Below, one piece after another: positions 1 through 10,167 of a stretch of 26,656 nucleotides of DNA. Made by a program: the position numbers and the translations under genes. Numbering within the stretch: position 1 is the first letter of the stretch; each line of letters begins with the position of its first letter. The stretch comes from Paramacrobiotus richtersi (Eukaryota; Tardigrada; Eutardigrada; Parachela; Macrobiotidae): the NCBI GenBank assembly GCA_034698045.1, contig JAQGAU010000527.1:1-26656 (forward strand), read 5' to 3'. The notes below the pieces were generated by a model. It was not told the origin of the DNA. It saw only the letters and a list, made by a program, of their open reading frames with translations, and searched no databases.

Positions 1-790
1 CCTGAGTCAAGTACTGAAAACCTTCGTGACCTGTTTCGATGATAAAGGCACATGTTCGAACGGTCTCCGATTTACTGGTTAGTTTTTTGACAATTTTGAC
101 ATTTGCAAGTAAAGGACTTTTTACGGAAAGCATTTTCTGCATATATTCGACACTAATATCTTTTGGTACACGCTTAACTATCAACCTTGGCGTTCGGACT
201 TTTACATCGCTCACCTTTATTCGGATGGCATCCTGATGTCGATTTAGTTCGGTTCTTGCTGTATCCCTATCCTTCTCGTCACGGAATTTGAGCACAATGT
301 TATTATTCTGTGTCCGTCTTACACCTTGGATGTTGAGTCTTGTGGTGGCATCGGGAATAGTCTTCGCAGTATCCTTCTCGATCTGATCCAAAGATACATT
401 TCCTGCGTCGCCATCAGATTTGTCTGGGAGAATAACCAGCGCGCACGTATTATCGACAACTGACTTGGCAGCAGCGGCGTAGTTTCGGTTTACGACCACA
501 AAAGGGGGCTTAACAGGAGCAGATGGTTCAGGTGAAGTTTTCGGCACTACTGGAGATGCAGCGGTTTGTTTGATTTGTTTGAGACGGTGCACTTCCCCTT
601 CCAGAATACAAATCCGATTGTGTTGTTCAACGTTTTGGTCCACAAGGCGGGTGATCAGGGGAATCAGTTCAGAGACCAGGGTTTTCACTGCCGGTGCGTT
701 TTTGTGCTCCTTCGCGCATTCGTCTTTCCATGAATCCAGGAGTTGGGGAATCGTCCGCGCCGGCTTGGACGACGACTTGATGTTCGACAT
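1..790 (-). CDS. LINE ORF1 (Gag-like RNA-binding protein), partial
   Basis: An open frame of 263 codons runs from an ATG at 790 off the left edge without a stop. It resembles the first ORF protein of non-LTR retrotransposons, which coats element RNA. A mixed N-terminus (residues 1-43) is followed by a heptad-like coiled-coil segment (about 44-77, ending GEVHRLKQIKQ). Next come a Pro/Ser-rich linker (80-97) and a basic alpha/beta region (about 115-260) resembling the RRM-like part of these proteins, with 'RLIVKRVPKDIS' at 203-214. The usual CCHC zinc knuckles would lie beyond the edge. No stop or frameshift is seen, so this may be the least decayed element here. A cellular RNA-binding protein cannot be excluded, but the low-complexity linker and the neighbouring LINEs favour a retrotransposon. 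Confidence 0.72.
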   Translation of the reverse strand, partial: MSNIKSSSKPARTIPQLLDSWKDECAKEHKNAPAVKTLVSELIPLITRLVDQNVEQHNRICILEGEVHRLKQIKQTAASPVVPKTSPEPSAPVKPPFVVVNRNYAAAAKSVVDNTCALVILPDKSDGDAGNVSLDQIEKDTAKTIPDATTRLNIQGVRRTQNNNIVLKFRDEKDRDTARTELNRHQDAIRIKVSDVKVRTPRLIVKRVPKDISVEYMQKMLSVKSPLLANVKIVKKLTSKSETVRTCAFIIETGHEGFQYLTQ

Positions 791-2062
791 CCTACCGGTT
801 ATGGATGTTCCGCTTCCAGATTACTCGAATATGTACAATTTGATAGCAGTTTTACGCAAAGGTCACGTTAATCTAGCATACGCAGCTAACGGGTAAAACC
901 GGATCTTATTCTTCGTATACGGACATAAAAATATACGACCGCTCTCGAGCTGAGCAAACGAAGAATGACAGGCACAGAACCCAGCCGTACCGTAACCGTA
1001 AGGGAATTTTGTACGGAATTCCACCTCTAACAAGTAGTCGTTGATCGGGTTGGATTTCCTATTTCCATGCATCTAATGATCATAATCCTAATTTTCAAAC
1101 TTCATTCGGAATGGTGAACCTGCGCAGATGCCATACTGGCAAAATCAATGGTAAGCGCTATTATTAGGCATCTTTTATGAAAATAAGCAAATGTTCTGTA
1201 GCACATGATAGTGATTATGGGATCAGTTTTGCTTTTGTTGTGTGTGCGAAACACCTGTTTCGTCCTAAAGTAGCCACTTATTTAATTAAAACGATTTAAT
1301 CATAAAAAAAAGATCAGATAATGAATAATTCTCATCATTTTGGTGCCTGACTTGAGTCACTTGACAGTCGATCTTCGTACGAATAACGCGATTTAGAAGT
1401 GATCGGGAGCAGAAGAAAAAAGCTGTAACATTACCAAGATATGTATAGATCAATCAATCAATTGTACTCTATCTTGACATTACTACGCGGTGTGCGCATA
1501 ATTAAATTAAAAAATTGCTTATGTGTTATATTACACTGTTTTTTGCTTACATATATGTGTCACCGTTGCGCAGGTCGATTTGTCATATTTTGCCAGTCGT
1601 ACAAAATTAAAGTCTCTGTTAAAAACGCTTAATCTCGATAATGTACGCTCTTTACTTTAACTTGCTGTAATTAAATTCTACGATCCCGCGATACCCATGC
1701 GCTACGCAATCGATACGATATGTCAATGTACGGCAAAAATATAATTTACATTAACAAACTGTTTTTCTTTCGACAGGTATGCTGTGTTGGCCGGATCCCG
1801 ATGATATGTCTCCTGTAGTGGAGCAGCAAACAAAAAATAATCAGAACTACGAAATTTACCTCTGTATCATAAAAATTGTTTAACTCAAACAAAAAAGACA
1901 AAAAAATCAGAAAACTTCGTGGGAACGAGTGACCGTATATGCATAAACACTAATACTTTTACCATTCTATATTCCATAACAGGTATTCAATAAAAACCAG
2001 TCGGTATACACCAAAATATGTACAAATAATAAATATAACAGAAAACAATTCCAATACGCAGC
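791..2062. other. No supported gene; first part may be LINE 5' UTR
   Basis: The stretch upstream of the LINE ORF1 start holds only short frames. The best is a 69-codon minus-strand frame at 863-1072, which could be an upstream ORF in the 5' UTR of the element. From about 1260 the DNA becomes AT-rich with homopolymer runs and stops in all frames. The 5' end of the element could not be located. Confidence 0.4.
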
Positions 2063-3186
2063 TTACCAATATCGGGCGCTCGCATAGGATGTTTTGTCGC
2101 AATCTGTTTTTTTACAGTCCGGTACGGACTGCTTTATTCCTCGCCAATTTATGTTATGTGCCGAAAAATTTGTCCGCAACCGGACAAACATTTGTCGGAT
2201 ACCGAAAAAAACGTCACCCTGGAAGGGTGACTCCGATTCGGCCAATTTCGTACGGTTAAACGTACGGAAAGGTGACACTTTAAGACTGTGATTCGGATGT
2301 TTCTTTTTAATGGGGAAAGCAACCATGATAACAAACTTTTCGGAAGACGCCGCCTTGAGCATGTTATGCACGGTGAATTTGCTCAGCTTGTCCCAGCCCA
2401 AGGTCGCCAGCTCATCACCACTCCGCGGCACCGGTTGCTGTTGCGGCGGCCATCGTTCTGAAGCTCATTCAAAATCTCCACCAGCTTCAAATCAGCATCC
2501 GCGATGCACTACATCACACGCACACGATCCCCGTCGGTTACCGCTGGCAAGCCGTGCGCCATCTTGTCCCAGAACTCCCCAACACGCAATTAACCAAGAG
2601 TCCGCCCTCTCGAAAGCTGCACAAGCATCTTGCCATGGTGCCATTCTAACAGTGCCGCCGTCACGTCTTTCAGGACCAGAGTGGCAGAGGACAACAAACC
2701 CCGGCAAACGCATGCACGTCATCGCAAATGTACTGGCTGCATGTGGCGAAGTATCCTGTTCCTGTTCCTCCATAAGATAACACCAGACTTCGATACTCCA
2801 GAAGATATTGACCACAATCAGCGTGTACAGCAGACGCAGTTGGCGTTCTTCCATAATGCATTGAAATAACCGTCCGCTAAATAACCGGACTTGAAGAGGC
2901 AGACGGGCGGAATGACCTCAGACCATTTGCCAGGAAGATATCGTATGCCGGCAATCTGTGGCGAGGTTCGAATCCCGTTCCACGTGGCGCAGACACGTCG
3001 TGTCTTGGCTTGACCCGCACTGTCCAAACACTGGAAAATGTCACCAAGAATATGTTTGGGAAGGAGGCAACTGTATTCAATTGGGAATGTGATGGTGCGT
3101 TTACTACGTTGTAGTACTCTGCGCGCTGCATTTGATACGGCACTTGCAGCAGAATGTCGCACTGTATCGCCCTCGAGTTTGTCCAA
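2063..3186 (-). pseudogene. F-box protein pseudogene
   Basis: The minus strand from an ATG at 3186 encodes about 122 residues with a clear F-box at residues 41-80 (core LLPKHILGDIFQCLD, then RRVCATWN and TSPQ). F-box proteins are substrate receptors of SCF ubiquitin ligases: the F-box binds Skp1 and the remainder binds the target. The frame ends at 2818, but coding-like sequence continues in shifted frames. It can be followed from about 2854 with two in-frame TGA codons near 2490 and 2460. A neighbouring frame gives ADLKLVEILNEL near 2480, then ELATLGWDKLSKFTVHNML near 2400. At least three frame changes are therefore needed, so the gene is broken. No leucine-rich repeats, WD40 or other partner domain is recognised in the C-terminal part. 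A LINE fragment begins immediately beyond the start codon. The 5' extent of the original gene is unknown. Confidence 0.62.
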
Positions 3187-4095
3187 GTTACATTTTAAAC
3201 AATGTTAAAGTTCCAGCCAGTGGGTGCGTGAAGTATCTTCGGTTGCATGTTCATTGTAAACTTGGGTGGACGAGCATACTACAATACTCTCGTCAAAATC
3301 AGAAAACGGATTAGTTAAATAAATTCGCTTTTCAGGTCTGGTGACTCTGCGGCTCAAAAATGTCTGTTCAAAGCACTGGTGGTGCCAATGTTTGATTATT
3401 GAGTTATGTGGTCAGACCATTTCATGAATTGCCGATGGACGATCTTGAAAGTGTTTATTCAAATTTCTGGAATCGCTCAAACTTGGCATCGGTCGTGATA
3501 ATTGCCGATTAATTACGGAAGCTGGAACGGGGTTGTGTAGAGATGCGCCGTGTGAAACATTCTTTAGCTCATTAGCTGTTATTTATAAACTTATGTTTGC
3601 AAAGATCCCACTTGGTAATAGCTTCTTTCGACCGTGTGAGCCAGTTGCTGCCGTTAGTGCCGTAGGTCTTGTTTCATGTAACACCAGACAAGCGGACCGG
3701 ATGTCTCGACACCCGTATCGTACTAGGGCGGTCCCATCAACCTTCCACCCTGTTACCGTCCTGTCCTGCAAGCGATCGTTCTGTGAGCGAATAACTCACC
3801 TCTGGAATGAGTTGGAATTTGATGAAGCGACATATGTATCTGTATCCAGTTTGAAAGATCTTTGGACAACGACTAATGTGAACTGGAGTGAGCTGAAAGG
3901 GACTAAAGACCACATCTCCGCTGACTACCTTCCATCTCTTCAATAGTTTTTTTTAACCTGGTCTCGTGTTGCAAGTGTAGATTGTTTCTTTATGTTGATC
4001 TTGTAGTTGTTAATAACTTGTTGTCTGTAGATTTAAGAAAGGTTAATCTACCTTTGTATCTGGGGACGTTAAACGAATAAACTAAACTAAACGAA
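3187..4095 (+). mobile_element. 5'-truncated LINE: reverse transcriptase C-terminus, 3' UTR and tail
   Basis: The plus strand encodes the C-terminal end of a non-LTR retrotransposon reverse transcriptase. An early block (VPASGCVKYLRLHV about 3210-3260) matches the 'V..KYLG...D..L.W' motif that follows the catalytic core. Shifted frames carry the middle part (about 3330-3530), and an open frame at 3533-3946 encodes the terminus. This includes RTRAVPSTFHPV and SFCERITHLWNELEFDE, the 'R..F..R....WN.L' signature of CR1/Jockey-like LINEs. The frame ends at TAG 3944-3946. A 3' UTR of about 130 bases follows, then AATAAA at 4076-4081 and a short AAACTAAACTAAAC-type tail. At least two frame changes make it dead. 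It is 5'-truncated, as is usual for LINE insertions made by target-primed reverse transcription. It is a different insertion from the ORF1 at the left edge, which lies on the opposite strand. Confidence 0.78.
4076..4095 (+). promoter_or_regulatory. LINE polyadenylation signal and TAAAC-like 3' tail
   Basis: AATAAA at 4076-4081 is followed at once by two CTAAA units. The position, just after the reverse transcriptase stop and a short 3' UTR, fits the 3' terminus of a LINE. In many CR1/L2-like families the tail is a short tandem repeat rather than poly(A). Confidence 0.55.
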
Positions 4096-4779
4096 TTTCA
4101 TTTGATCCCTGTTCGTTGACATTGTTGTTAGATCTGCTGATGAAGTGTTAACCGGAAAAAAGGACTCGATTAGCGGAATTCGGCAGAAATCGTTCGTACT
4201 GGACGTTAACGTGCAAACTGCATTACATGTACACGCGCGCATTCTGTACTTATATGCGCATTGTTTACTTACTGGGCGTTGCGGCGCAAAGGAGTAGGAG
4301 TTACTTCCGATTGTGTGATCGACTACTCATATGCATGAAAAATGAAGAAAATGACTGTACATACAATGAAATTCACAAAAAGTAGAGCGCACAATTAAAC
4401 AGAGTGTTAGTGACAGCCAAATGATCAGTAAAGGAAAGCAATGTGCAAGAGCAAACGGAAGGTTTGACAACAAATCAATTAAGGTTCATCAAAATCTTGT
4501 ATTACAGTGACAAGCGTCCAGCTTTTTGCTGCTAATTTGAAGAAGTTAACGCAAAACAGTTCGAAATTTGCCAGCAAAACCGGTCAGCTGTGGCATTTGG
4601 AAATCTCTTCGTTTACGATTCATTATTATCACAAACAACAGAAATTTAGTGAATTCCTGATTCCCATAAGATTGTATTCGGTCAGAAGTACATTGTGTGT
4701 CCGAAGCATATAATGCATACAGTAATTACACATTAAAAACAAAAATAAGATCTTCCATTTAAGTCGAGTTAACTGACCC
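4096..4779. other. No supported gene
   Basis: Only short frames are seen between the two LINE fragments. A 68-codon plus frame at 4507-4713 has no motif. The stretch at about 4320-4480 is AT-rich. I see nothing I can name. Confidence 0.4.
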
Positions 4780-5365
4780 CAAACACAAATACTCTTTGAA
4801 TTTACACATGCACTTATGCGTTGTCGGAGATATTCCGAAATCCCAGGGCCACGGATTCTGTGTTCTACTCCCTTCAGAAATGCTTTGGATGGGTTGCTCC
4901 AGCTTCCCAACTTATTGAAACCAACTTGCTGAACAACGTATCGGTCCATAAGAGCATTATATCGAATTTGTTTTTCCTGCTCACGGCGGTCGGCAGCCGC
5001 CCGAAATGTCGATTTGGTCCGTCCACTAGCTATCCGCAAGCGTATGCCAACAGTAGCATCGCACTCAAGCGACTTGCCGGATCGCCATGGCATCAAAGTG
5101 ATACAATCCGGTCGCCTGCCATCACCTCATTTCAGTCCTGGTGGTTCCAGTATTTGCTCGGATATTTTTGCTGAAATAAGTATAACGTCATTATGCGCCG
5201 AATGCCATGAGTGACGGCTGTTTGGTTCATTTACAGCTCAGTCCATGGTGACCATAAGTATCAACTTGCCTCCTGGACATAAATTGGTGCTCCCGGACAC
5301 ATCGCTGCGCCCAGTCGGATGACAGCTGCGATTCTGAGGTGCGAGTGCACAACAAATTCTTTACA
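4780..5365 (-). mobile_element. Fragment of a LINE polyprotein C-terminus (restriction-like endonuclease type)
   Basis: Read on the minus strand, shifted frames carry a recognisable order of motifs. First comes LRIAAVIRLGA followed by a cysteine (about 5340-5300), then 'VDTYGHHGLSCK' (about 5245). After a broken linker come MPWRSGKS and ECDAT (about 5090-5060). The run then continues as AADRREQEKQIRYNAL, FNKLGSW and EYLRQRISACV (down to about 4795). The order of Cys/His knuckle, 'PW..G' plus 'WD.T' strand, charged helix and final 'QRIS' helix is that of the zinc-knuckle and restriction-like endonuclease end of R2/NeSL-type retrotransposon proteins. At least two frameshifts and several stops are present, so it is a dead fragment. 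Assignment to the exact LINE clade is inference. The open minus frame of 155 codons at 4629-5096 continues past the conserved part into AT-rich sequence. Confidence 0.58.
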
Positions 5366-6237
5366 GTGGCGAATTGCAGTGCAGATAACTAGGCGCGAGA
5401 CTTAGGCGAGAAAACCGCTACAGAATTCCGTGAAAACAACAAAATATTAACACATTAAGTAACAGATCCTCTTGCGAAAAAACCGTCTGTGTGCCGCTAT
5501 AACCGTTCCGCACCATCATACCACGGCCTCCAGCTAGCCATGTAACCAGCGCCTTGCGGCATCCGTTAATCCATAAGGTGACCAAAAAAACGCATGAGTA
5601 ACACAACTGTCCGATGAAACACGAACTGAACAATCATAAACTACAGGTAAAATAAAAACATTAGGGTAGAACGCTTCGCAGCTGGTCATGAAACAGAAAG
5701 TACCTGTACCGTATATTCCGTTGATTATGAAGAGCGACAATTGCATGAACATAGTTAAGACCCTCATGTAATCATATATGTGTACGAATTAATTATTACC
5801 TAAAGTTGTTCTTGATGAGAACATGAGGCAGGTGCGCCGCAAAGCTTTGCAAACAATTTATTGTTTTCCTTCAGAACTTTAAACTTGTTTTGAACTGCAT
5901 GACTTCAAGCTGTCATTTATGCACCGAAATGGCTACAAGCAGTGAACCACACAATGGACTAGAACTTCCGACTCATTAAAACTGTTAAATTCTTTAATGC
6001 CATGAAAGCTTTACTCAGTAAAACAGTTGTTTGGCTAGCGGGACGCTTTTATCAGAGAATGTCCAACGTTCTACTGTATGGCTGATTGAGCTGTAAGAGT
6101 TGCATAACGAAAGGGGAGAGCATGCAGCTACACTTCACAGCTTGGGTGTTGTGGTGGCAAAATCACAATAAACGCGTTCAATCTACCTTTTTAGTGCGGA
6201 GAGTCACTATCATGTTAATAAACAGGCACAATCGGAA
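5366..6237. other. No supported gene
   Basis: Several overlapping short frames occur on both strands (for example 5418-5633 and 5534-5767 minus, 6086-6304 plus). None has a motif or convincing codon bias, and the stretch at 5770-6080 is stop-rich in all frames. Confidence 0.4.
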
Positions 6238-6459
6238 ATGCCTTGTCCTGGGCAGCAGCGATTCCGAATCGTACACAATTCGCACAATTTCGTACATACT
6301 ATGACGCCACATTTACAGCGAATGCCGTATGATCGAAACAGGCTGACAACAGACTTCTTGCAAAATGATTACGGAGTGCAAATGAGATCCTTGTTAAAAC
6401 TGCAGAACAATAAACAAGACCGCTATGTCATGCAGCAGTATGTGTCTTTGCTAGTGTGA
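6238..6459 (+). CDS. Unrecognised 73-codon frame
   Basis: The second half (RNRLTTDFLQNDYGVQMRS and the residues after it, about 6330-6456) has a protein-like mix of charged and hydrophobic residues suggesting helices. I recognise no family. It may be a chance frame or a piece of a decayed gene; the next plus-strand frame starts 200 bases later. Confidence 0.2.
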   Translation: MPCPGQQRFRIVHNSHNFVHTMTPHLQRMPYDRNRLTTDFLQNDYGVQMRSLLKLQNNKQDRYVMQQYVSLLV

Positions 6460-6655
6460 GAAACACGGATCTTCAGCCCGGCATGGTTTCGCCTGATAGT
6501 ATGATGCCCTCTCGTCGTTTGCATGTACAGTTTGCATTTCAGTTTGGACTATGATCGACACTGTGCCCGTCATCTGTTTAAAATGCGATCCCCTGCTACA
6601 GTTGTGAATTATTCCATATTTTGCTTCTATTTGGAAACATTTATGCGTTATCACT

Positions 6656-7084
6656 ATGGGTACTATGGATGTGACACCCGCTAGTGCTACACAGGTAAGT
6701 GTGCAACCGCGAAAGCGCACAGATCTGTTTCGTCAATCGAAACACTTCCGCAGAATGTTCCTGGAACGTGTCTTAGAACGAATACTGGGTTTTTTCTGCG
6801 CAGTTGTTCAGCGCTGGCTGCGCTGCTATTATGCACCACAAAGTTTTCTTTTGATGCCACTCACTTATAGAAAAACGGGATGGGGGCTTGCAGAGGAACA
6901 CCCGCGACTGACCTCAAAGCAAGGATGTTTTATGGGGAACACAGCCAAAAATATTTATATCAGAGAAAGTTGTACAGTTGTACTTTCACCTTTTATTTTA
7001 AGAAAAATTACAATGTACTTATCCAAACTAGTAACATCTGTAGCAACGAAGTTGGCATTGCTTGAAACTTTGCGGCCATGGTAA
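6656..7084 (+). CDS. Unrecognised 142-codon frame
   Basis: This open frame starts at an ATG at 6656 in the context TCACTATGG. Residues 15-50 are basic and arginine-rich (PRKRTDLFRQSKHFRRMF), followed by a hydrophobic stretch around ILGFFCAVVQRWL. Codon bias is modest. A strong splice-donor match (CAG followed by GTAAGT) falls at about 6691, inside the frame. The first 13 codons could therefore be a small exon and the rest intron. No family is recognised and chance occurrence is a real alternative. Confidence 0.22.
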   Translation: MGTMDVTPASATQVSVQPRKRTDLFRQSKHFRRMFLERVLERILGFFCAVVQRWLRCYYAPQSFLLMPLTYRKTGWGLAEEHPRLTSKQGCFMGNTAKNIYIRESCTVVLSPFILRKITMYLSKLVTSVATKLALLETLRPW

Positions 7085-7197
7085 GAAAAATCTCAGGCCG
7101 AGTTCATACGGCTCTTTCCTTAACTGACCAGGAGCATTTCGCAAAGAGTCAGCCATGCATTTCATCGAAATACGTTCAAAACGCGCAAGTGATCTAA
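7078..7197 (+). CDS. Very short frame with ideal Kozak start
   Basis: An ATG at 7078 sits in GCGGCCATGG, a near-perfect Kozak context, and opens a 39-codon frame (MVRKISGRVHTALSLTDQEH at the start) ending at TAA 7195. The same ATG is followed directly by GTAAGA, a splice-donor-like sequence, so a first exon of only a start codon is also possible. No homolog is known to me. Confidence 0.17.
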   Translation: MVRKISGRVHTALSLTDQEHFAKSQPCISSKYVQNAQVI

Positions 7198-7549
7198 GTG
7201 TACTTTTAAATCTCAGTAAAATCCCATCCGCTTTTCACGACCCCAAAACGAAACCCCCGGTGCCTCTGGTAAGGTTCTGCATTCAAGTTCCTTTCTGATT
7301 AGATCTACACTGCTGAACAGCGAACATGACTGGTGATCCTGTGGTACGGTGAATTTTTGTTGCGTTCCGCTTATCATACCTCTGCACACATTCTGCATAT
7401 TATAACAGGGCGCATCACATTTTGCTCAGCGTGTAAACCAAAACGGACAAGGACCTGAACTAACAAGAAAGCATTTCTGGCCCGGAGTTGCGAATAAGCG
7501 CGTTTCATATCAGTATGATCTACTAAATATGGTGAGTAATTGGCATTTA

Positions 7550-8046
7550 TCAATATCTACCAAACATAAAGATTGGAAAGGTATGAATTTTCAAAGTTGG
7601 TATTGCTAGTTGGCTTATAATATCGTCTACGAAGCGAGGATCAGCAAGATAACGATCTTCATACGATTCTGGTTGACCGCTTTGTTGGGACAACTTACGC
7701 ATTAAAAGTTTCCAGAATTCATACCTTTTCACTGCTTACGTTTGGCATTTATAGAAAAATTTCCGAATATTCGCCATATTTCGCCCATCATATTGATATG
7801 AAACGCGTGTCTATTCGGATCTCCAGGCAAAAAATGTTTGCCTGCGAAATAACCGAAATGGTAAACCACTTCCAAGACCCCAACATTTCTGTAATGATCC
7901 GAACAAGTTCTCAGTTTTTGCTTTTTGCGGACAACGTTATTTGGAAATGCCGGCAGTGTAGCCAATTCTTCCTGACAACATGCACCCGCCGGTGTTGGTG
8001 ATTCGAACATTTGTCGTAATTTTGAGCTCGTACCCAGCATGAACAA
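7550..8046 (-). pseudogene. Unrecognised protein gene, split by one frameshift
   Basis: Two minus-strand frames join head to tail. The first, 7729-8046 (best ATG near 8040), encodes about 104 residues. The second, 7550-7732, encodes 60 residues and begins within the stop of the first (GTGA overlap). Both have clear coding-like codon structure, including blocks such as VLEVVYHFGYFAGKHFLPGD, HINMMGEIWRIF, YEFWKLLMRKL and DPRFVDDIISQL. The simplest reading is one gene of about 165 codons with a single indel near 7732. A genuine overlapping pair, as in compact viral genomes, is the alternative. The second half looks helical. I recognise no domain. Confidence 0.42.
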
Positions 8047-8498
8047 ATTTAATGCAGTACTCCACGAGTAAAATCGACTTCATAATAAAAATTTCGGAAA
8101 AAAACAACCCATGTTGGCGAAATAGGCTCTATAGCTTATGAGCCAGAAGCAATATTCTTTGCATCTAAGCATCGTAAAGTCCGGCTGCTGTTAAAGATAA
8201 CGCTGCTTGTTTATTGGGTACTTTCCTGGCCCGTCCTAAGGTATTGTATAACGATTTTGGTTGTTTTTACAATGTTTATTACTTCATGTGCCAAGTAAAC
8301 TTTAGCACTGGCTTGTTATTTTACTTCGGCTATTGCCAATAAACAAACTAGCCTTGGCTGTGAAGCAAATGGATAGCTCGGGGATAATTACGCACAACAA
8401 TAAACATTCGTAAACGTTCTTTCAGCCTGCTCTGTTTTAATGTTTATTTTGCTTTTTTACTACCGTCGCAATTTTCACACCTTCGATCAATTTCCGTA
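8047..8498. other. No supported gene
   Basis: This is an AT-rich stretch with stops in all frames and no visible repeat or motif. Confidence 0.45.
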
Positions 8499-8816
8499 CT
8501 ATAACAACCCCATTCGCCAACAGTGACCTTTCCAACACCGCGGACCACTCCTCGTCCCTTTAATTTCCAGTTCCATTAGACGCGGGATTTTTGGCGTGTC
8601 GACGCAAGATGGCATATAAAAACTGTAAGTATAAATAAAACTGGCAAAGTTGAAGAATTTTAATAAATGACTATCCCGTGAACGAACGACTATATCCACT
8701 AAAACTTCAAGCAGAGTTATGAGACTGGTTGAACACATGCCACCACGCAGACCGGGATTAAGTGGCAGAAAGCGCACTACGTCGGAAACAATTGTGCAGC
8801 ACATGCAATAATTCAT
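8499..8816 (-). CDS. Unrecognised 105-codon frame
   Basis: This open frame starts at an ATG at 8816 and ends at TAG 8499-8501. The codons have a coding-like purine-N-pyrimidine tendency. The middle (TSLITLLEVLVDIVVRSRD, about residues 30-48) could be an amphipathic helix or a weak membrane segment. The C-terminus is basic with cysteines. No family is recognised. It could also be a fragment of a larger decayed gene. Confidence 0.3.
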   Translation of the reverse strand: MNYCMCCTIVSDVVRFLPLNPGLRGGMCSTSLITLLEVLVDIVVRSRDSHLLKFFNFASFIYTYSFYMPSCVDTPKIPRLMELEIKGTRSGPRCWKGHCWRMGLL

Positions 8817-9097
8817 AAGAGAGCCCTACGCGTGATGACAACCTTAACTTTTGCCAAGCACGGATAAGAAGGTACATGGGACTAGATCACCTGAAGAAAG
8901 AATTCAAGACTAAAAATCCTATAGCGTGATCAAAGAAGTCCGTGGCGTTGCAGACCCTTCATCCATCAAAGCTAATTAATAAAGAAAACGTTTCTTAAGT
9001 CGCTAACAGTTCAGCTTTACTCCAGATAAGCCGGGTAAAATGCACACTGGTAGTCAGGCTTTTCTTGGCCAACATAGCTTGTGAGGTTGCAATATTG

Positions 9098-9374
9098 TTA
9101 AGGATGTAACGTCGCATAACTAGTACACTGCATTTTGGAAAGTCTCTGCACCTGCATGCCGGAAGTAGAAATTGTTGCGATCGGCACAGTAGGATATTCG
9201 GCCGGCCCTACTGTTACCCTTCGAGCAGCGGCAATTTGTCGTCCATAGTAGTCGCTCCGTGTTGTCCTTGACCAGAACTGCAAATTTGCCGTTTCTAATT
9301 TTTAATAAGGAATCGGCGAAACCACTTTCGGCACTCGCTGGGTAATAAAAACCTTCAAACAAGACTGGGTGCAT
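9098..9374 (-). pseudogene. Possible LTR-retrotransposon Pol fragment
   Basis: Two overlapping minus-strand frames carry one protein-like passage. It runs LFEGFYYPASAESGFADSLL, then KIRNGKFAVLVKDNTERLLW at about 9350-9250, and continues in a shifted frame. The pattern 'E......A.SL..I.NGKF.VLV.N.T' is reminiscent of the region between protease and reverse transcriptase in Gypsy-like Pol proteins. No YxDD motif or integrase follows, so the assignment is tentative. A frameshift near 9250 breaks it. Confidence 0.28.
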
Positions 9375-10167
9375 AAAACGTAACTTCTATTCTGCCATTT
9401 CCTATTTGCGATACGGGAAGACATTCTCTCAGACAATTGCCTAGCACTCATAATACCTCTATCGCTTCGGATAAGTCCACCCGTTTTTCGAAGTGTTATT
9501 GGGCAAAATCATGTTCGTATTCGAGTTTTTTCGCTGGTTTTCGCCCCATTTAAGATGTTCACATGGGTAGGGTGCAGATAATAATATTCACATCCATTGT
9601 CTGATATAACATATAAATGGGAAGAACTGTAGCAGGTCATATACTGATCCTAAATTGCGGTTGGCAAAATTACCGACTTTACGTCGGACGAACACATAGC
9701 CCGATCGGGCTTACCGAAGTCTGTGTCCACACGGTCGTGGTGACCTCAGCACACCAGAAGAGGTTTGCGACACATCCAGGGTTTGGCTATTGCGAGCTGA
9801 ATTCGATCACAAGTTGGATATTACGCAAACAAGAAACTTCAACGTAAAGCCAAAGCAGTCAGCAAATAAAAGCGCACTGCAGTGCGAAAAAAGGTCCACG
9901 TAACGTATGTAGTAGAACAGGCGCTACAACAAGGTTACAGCAGGTGTAACAGCAATGAAATTAACAGTGCCTAGCCCTCAGTTGTAATGGTTCTGTGACT
10001 GACTCCATAGAAGTCATAAGCACACGTGACCGTGGCACTGTATACTCCCCCTTTGATCAAGCAAATCGCGTCCTGTTTTTCGACAGGCACATCAAGAACT
10101 GGTCCATACCAGCATTGCCGAGGATAACTATAAGAGAGAAAATTACTCAACCAGCTAAGCACAGCCA
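9375..10167. other. No supported gene
   Basis: A 76-codon plus frame at 9617-9847 and overlapping frames at 9971-10237 are unrecognised. A minus-strand passage near 10110-9975 (LDVPVEKQDAICLIKGG) lies just downstream of the broken gene at 10168-10764 and could be its continuation in another frame, but this cannot be shown. Confidence 0.35.

Noticed and set aside
39-896. Plus-strand frames 39-236 and 570-896
   Set aside because: They are shadows of the 263-codon LINE ORF1 on the minus strand.
2965-2975. GGTTCGAATCC, a match to the tRNA T-arm (B box)
   Set aside because: It lies inside the F-box coding frame on the other strand (codons for NGIRTS), and no A box, acceptor stem or anticodon arm can be drawn at the right distance upstream.
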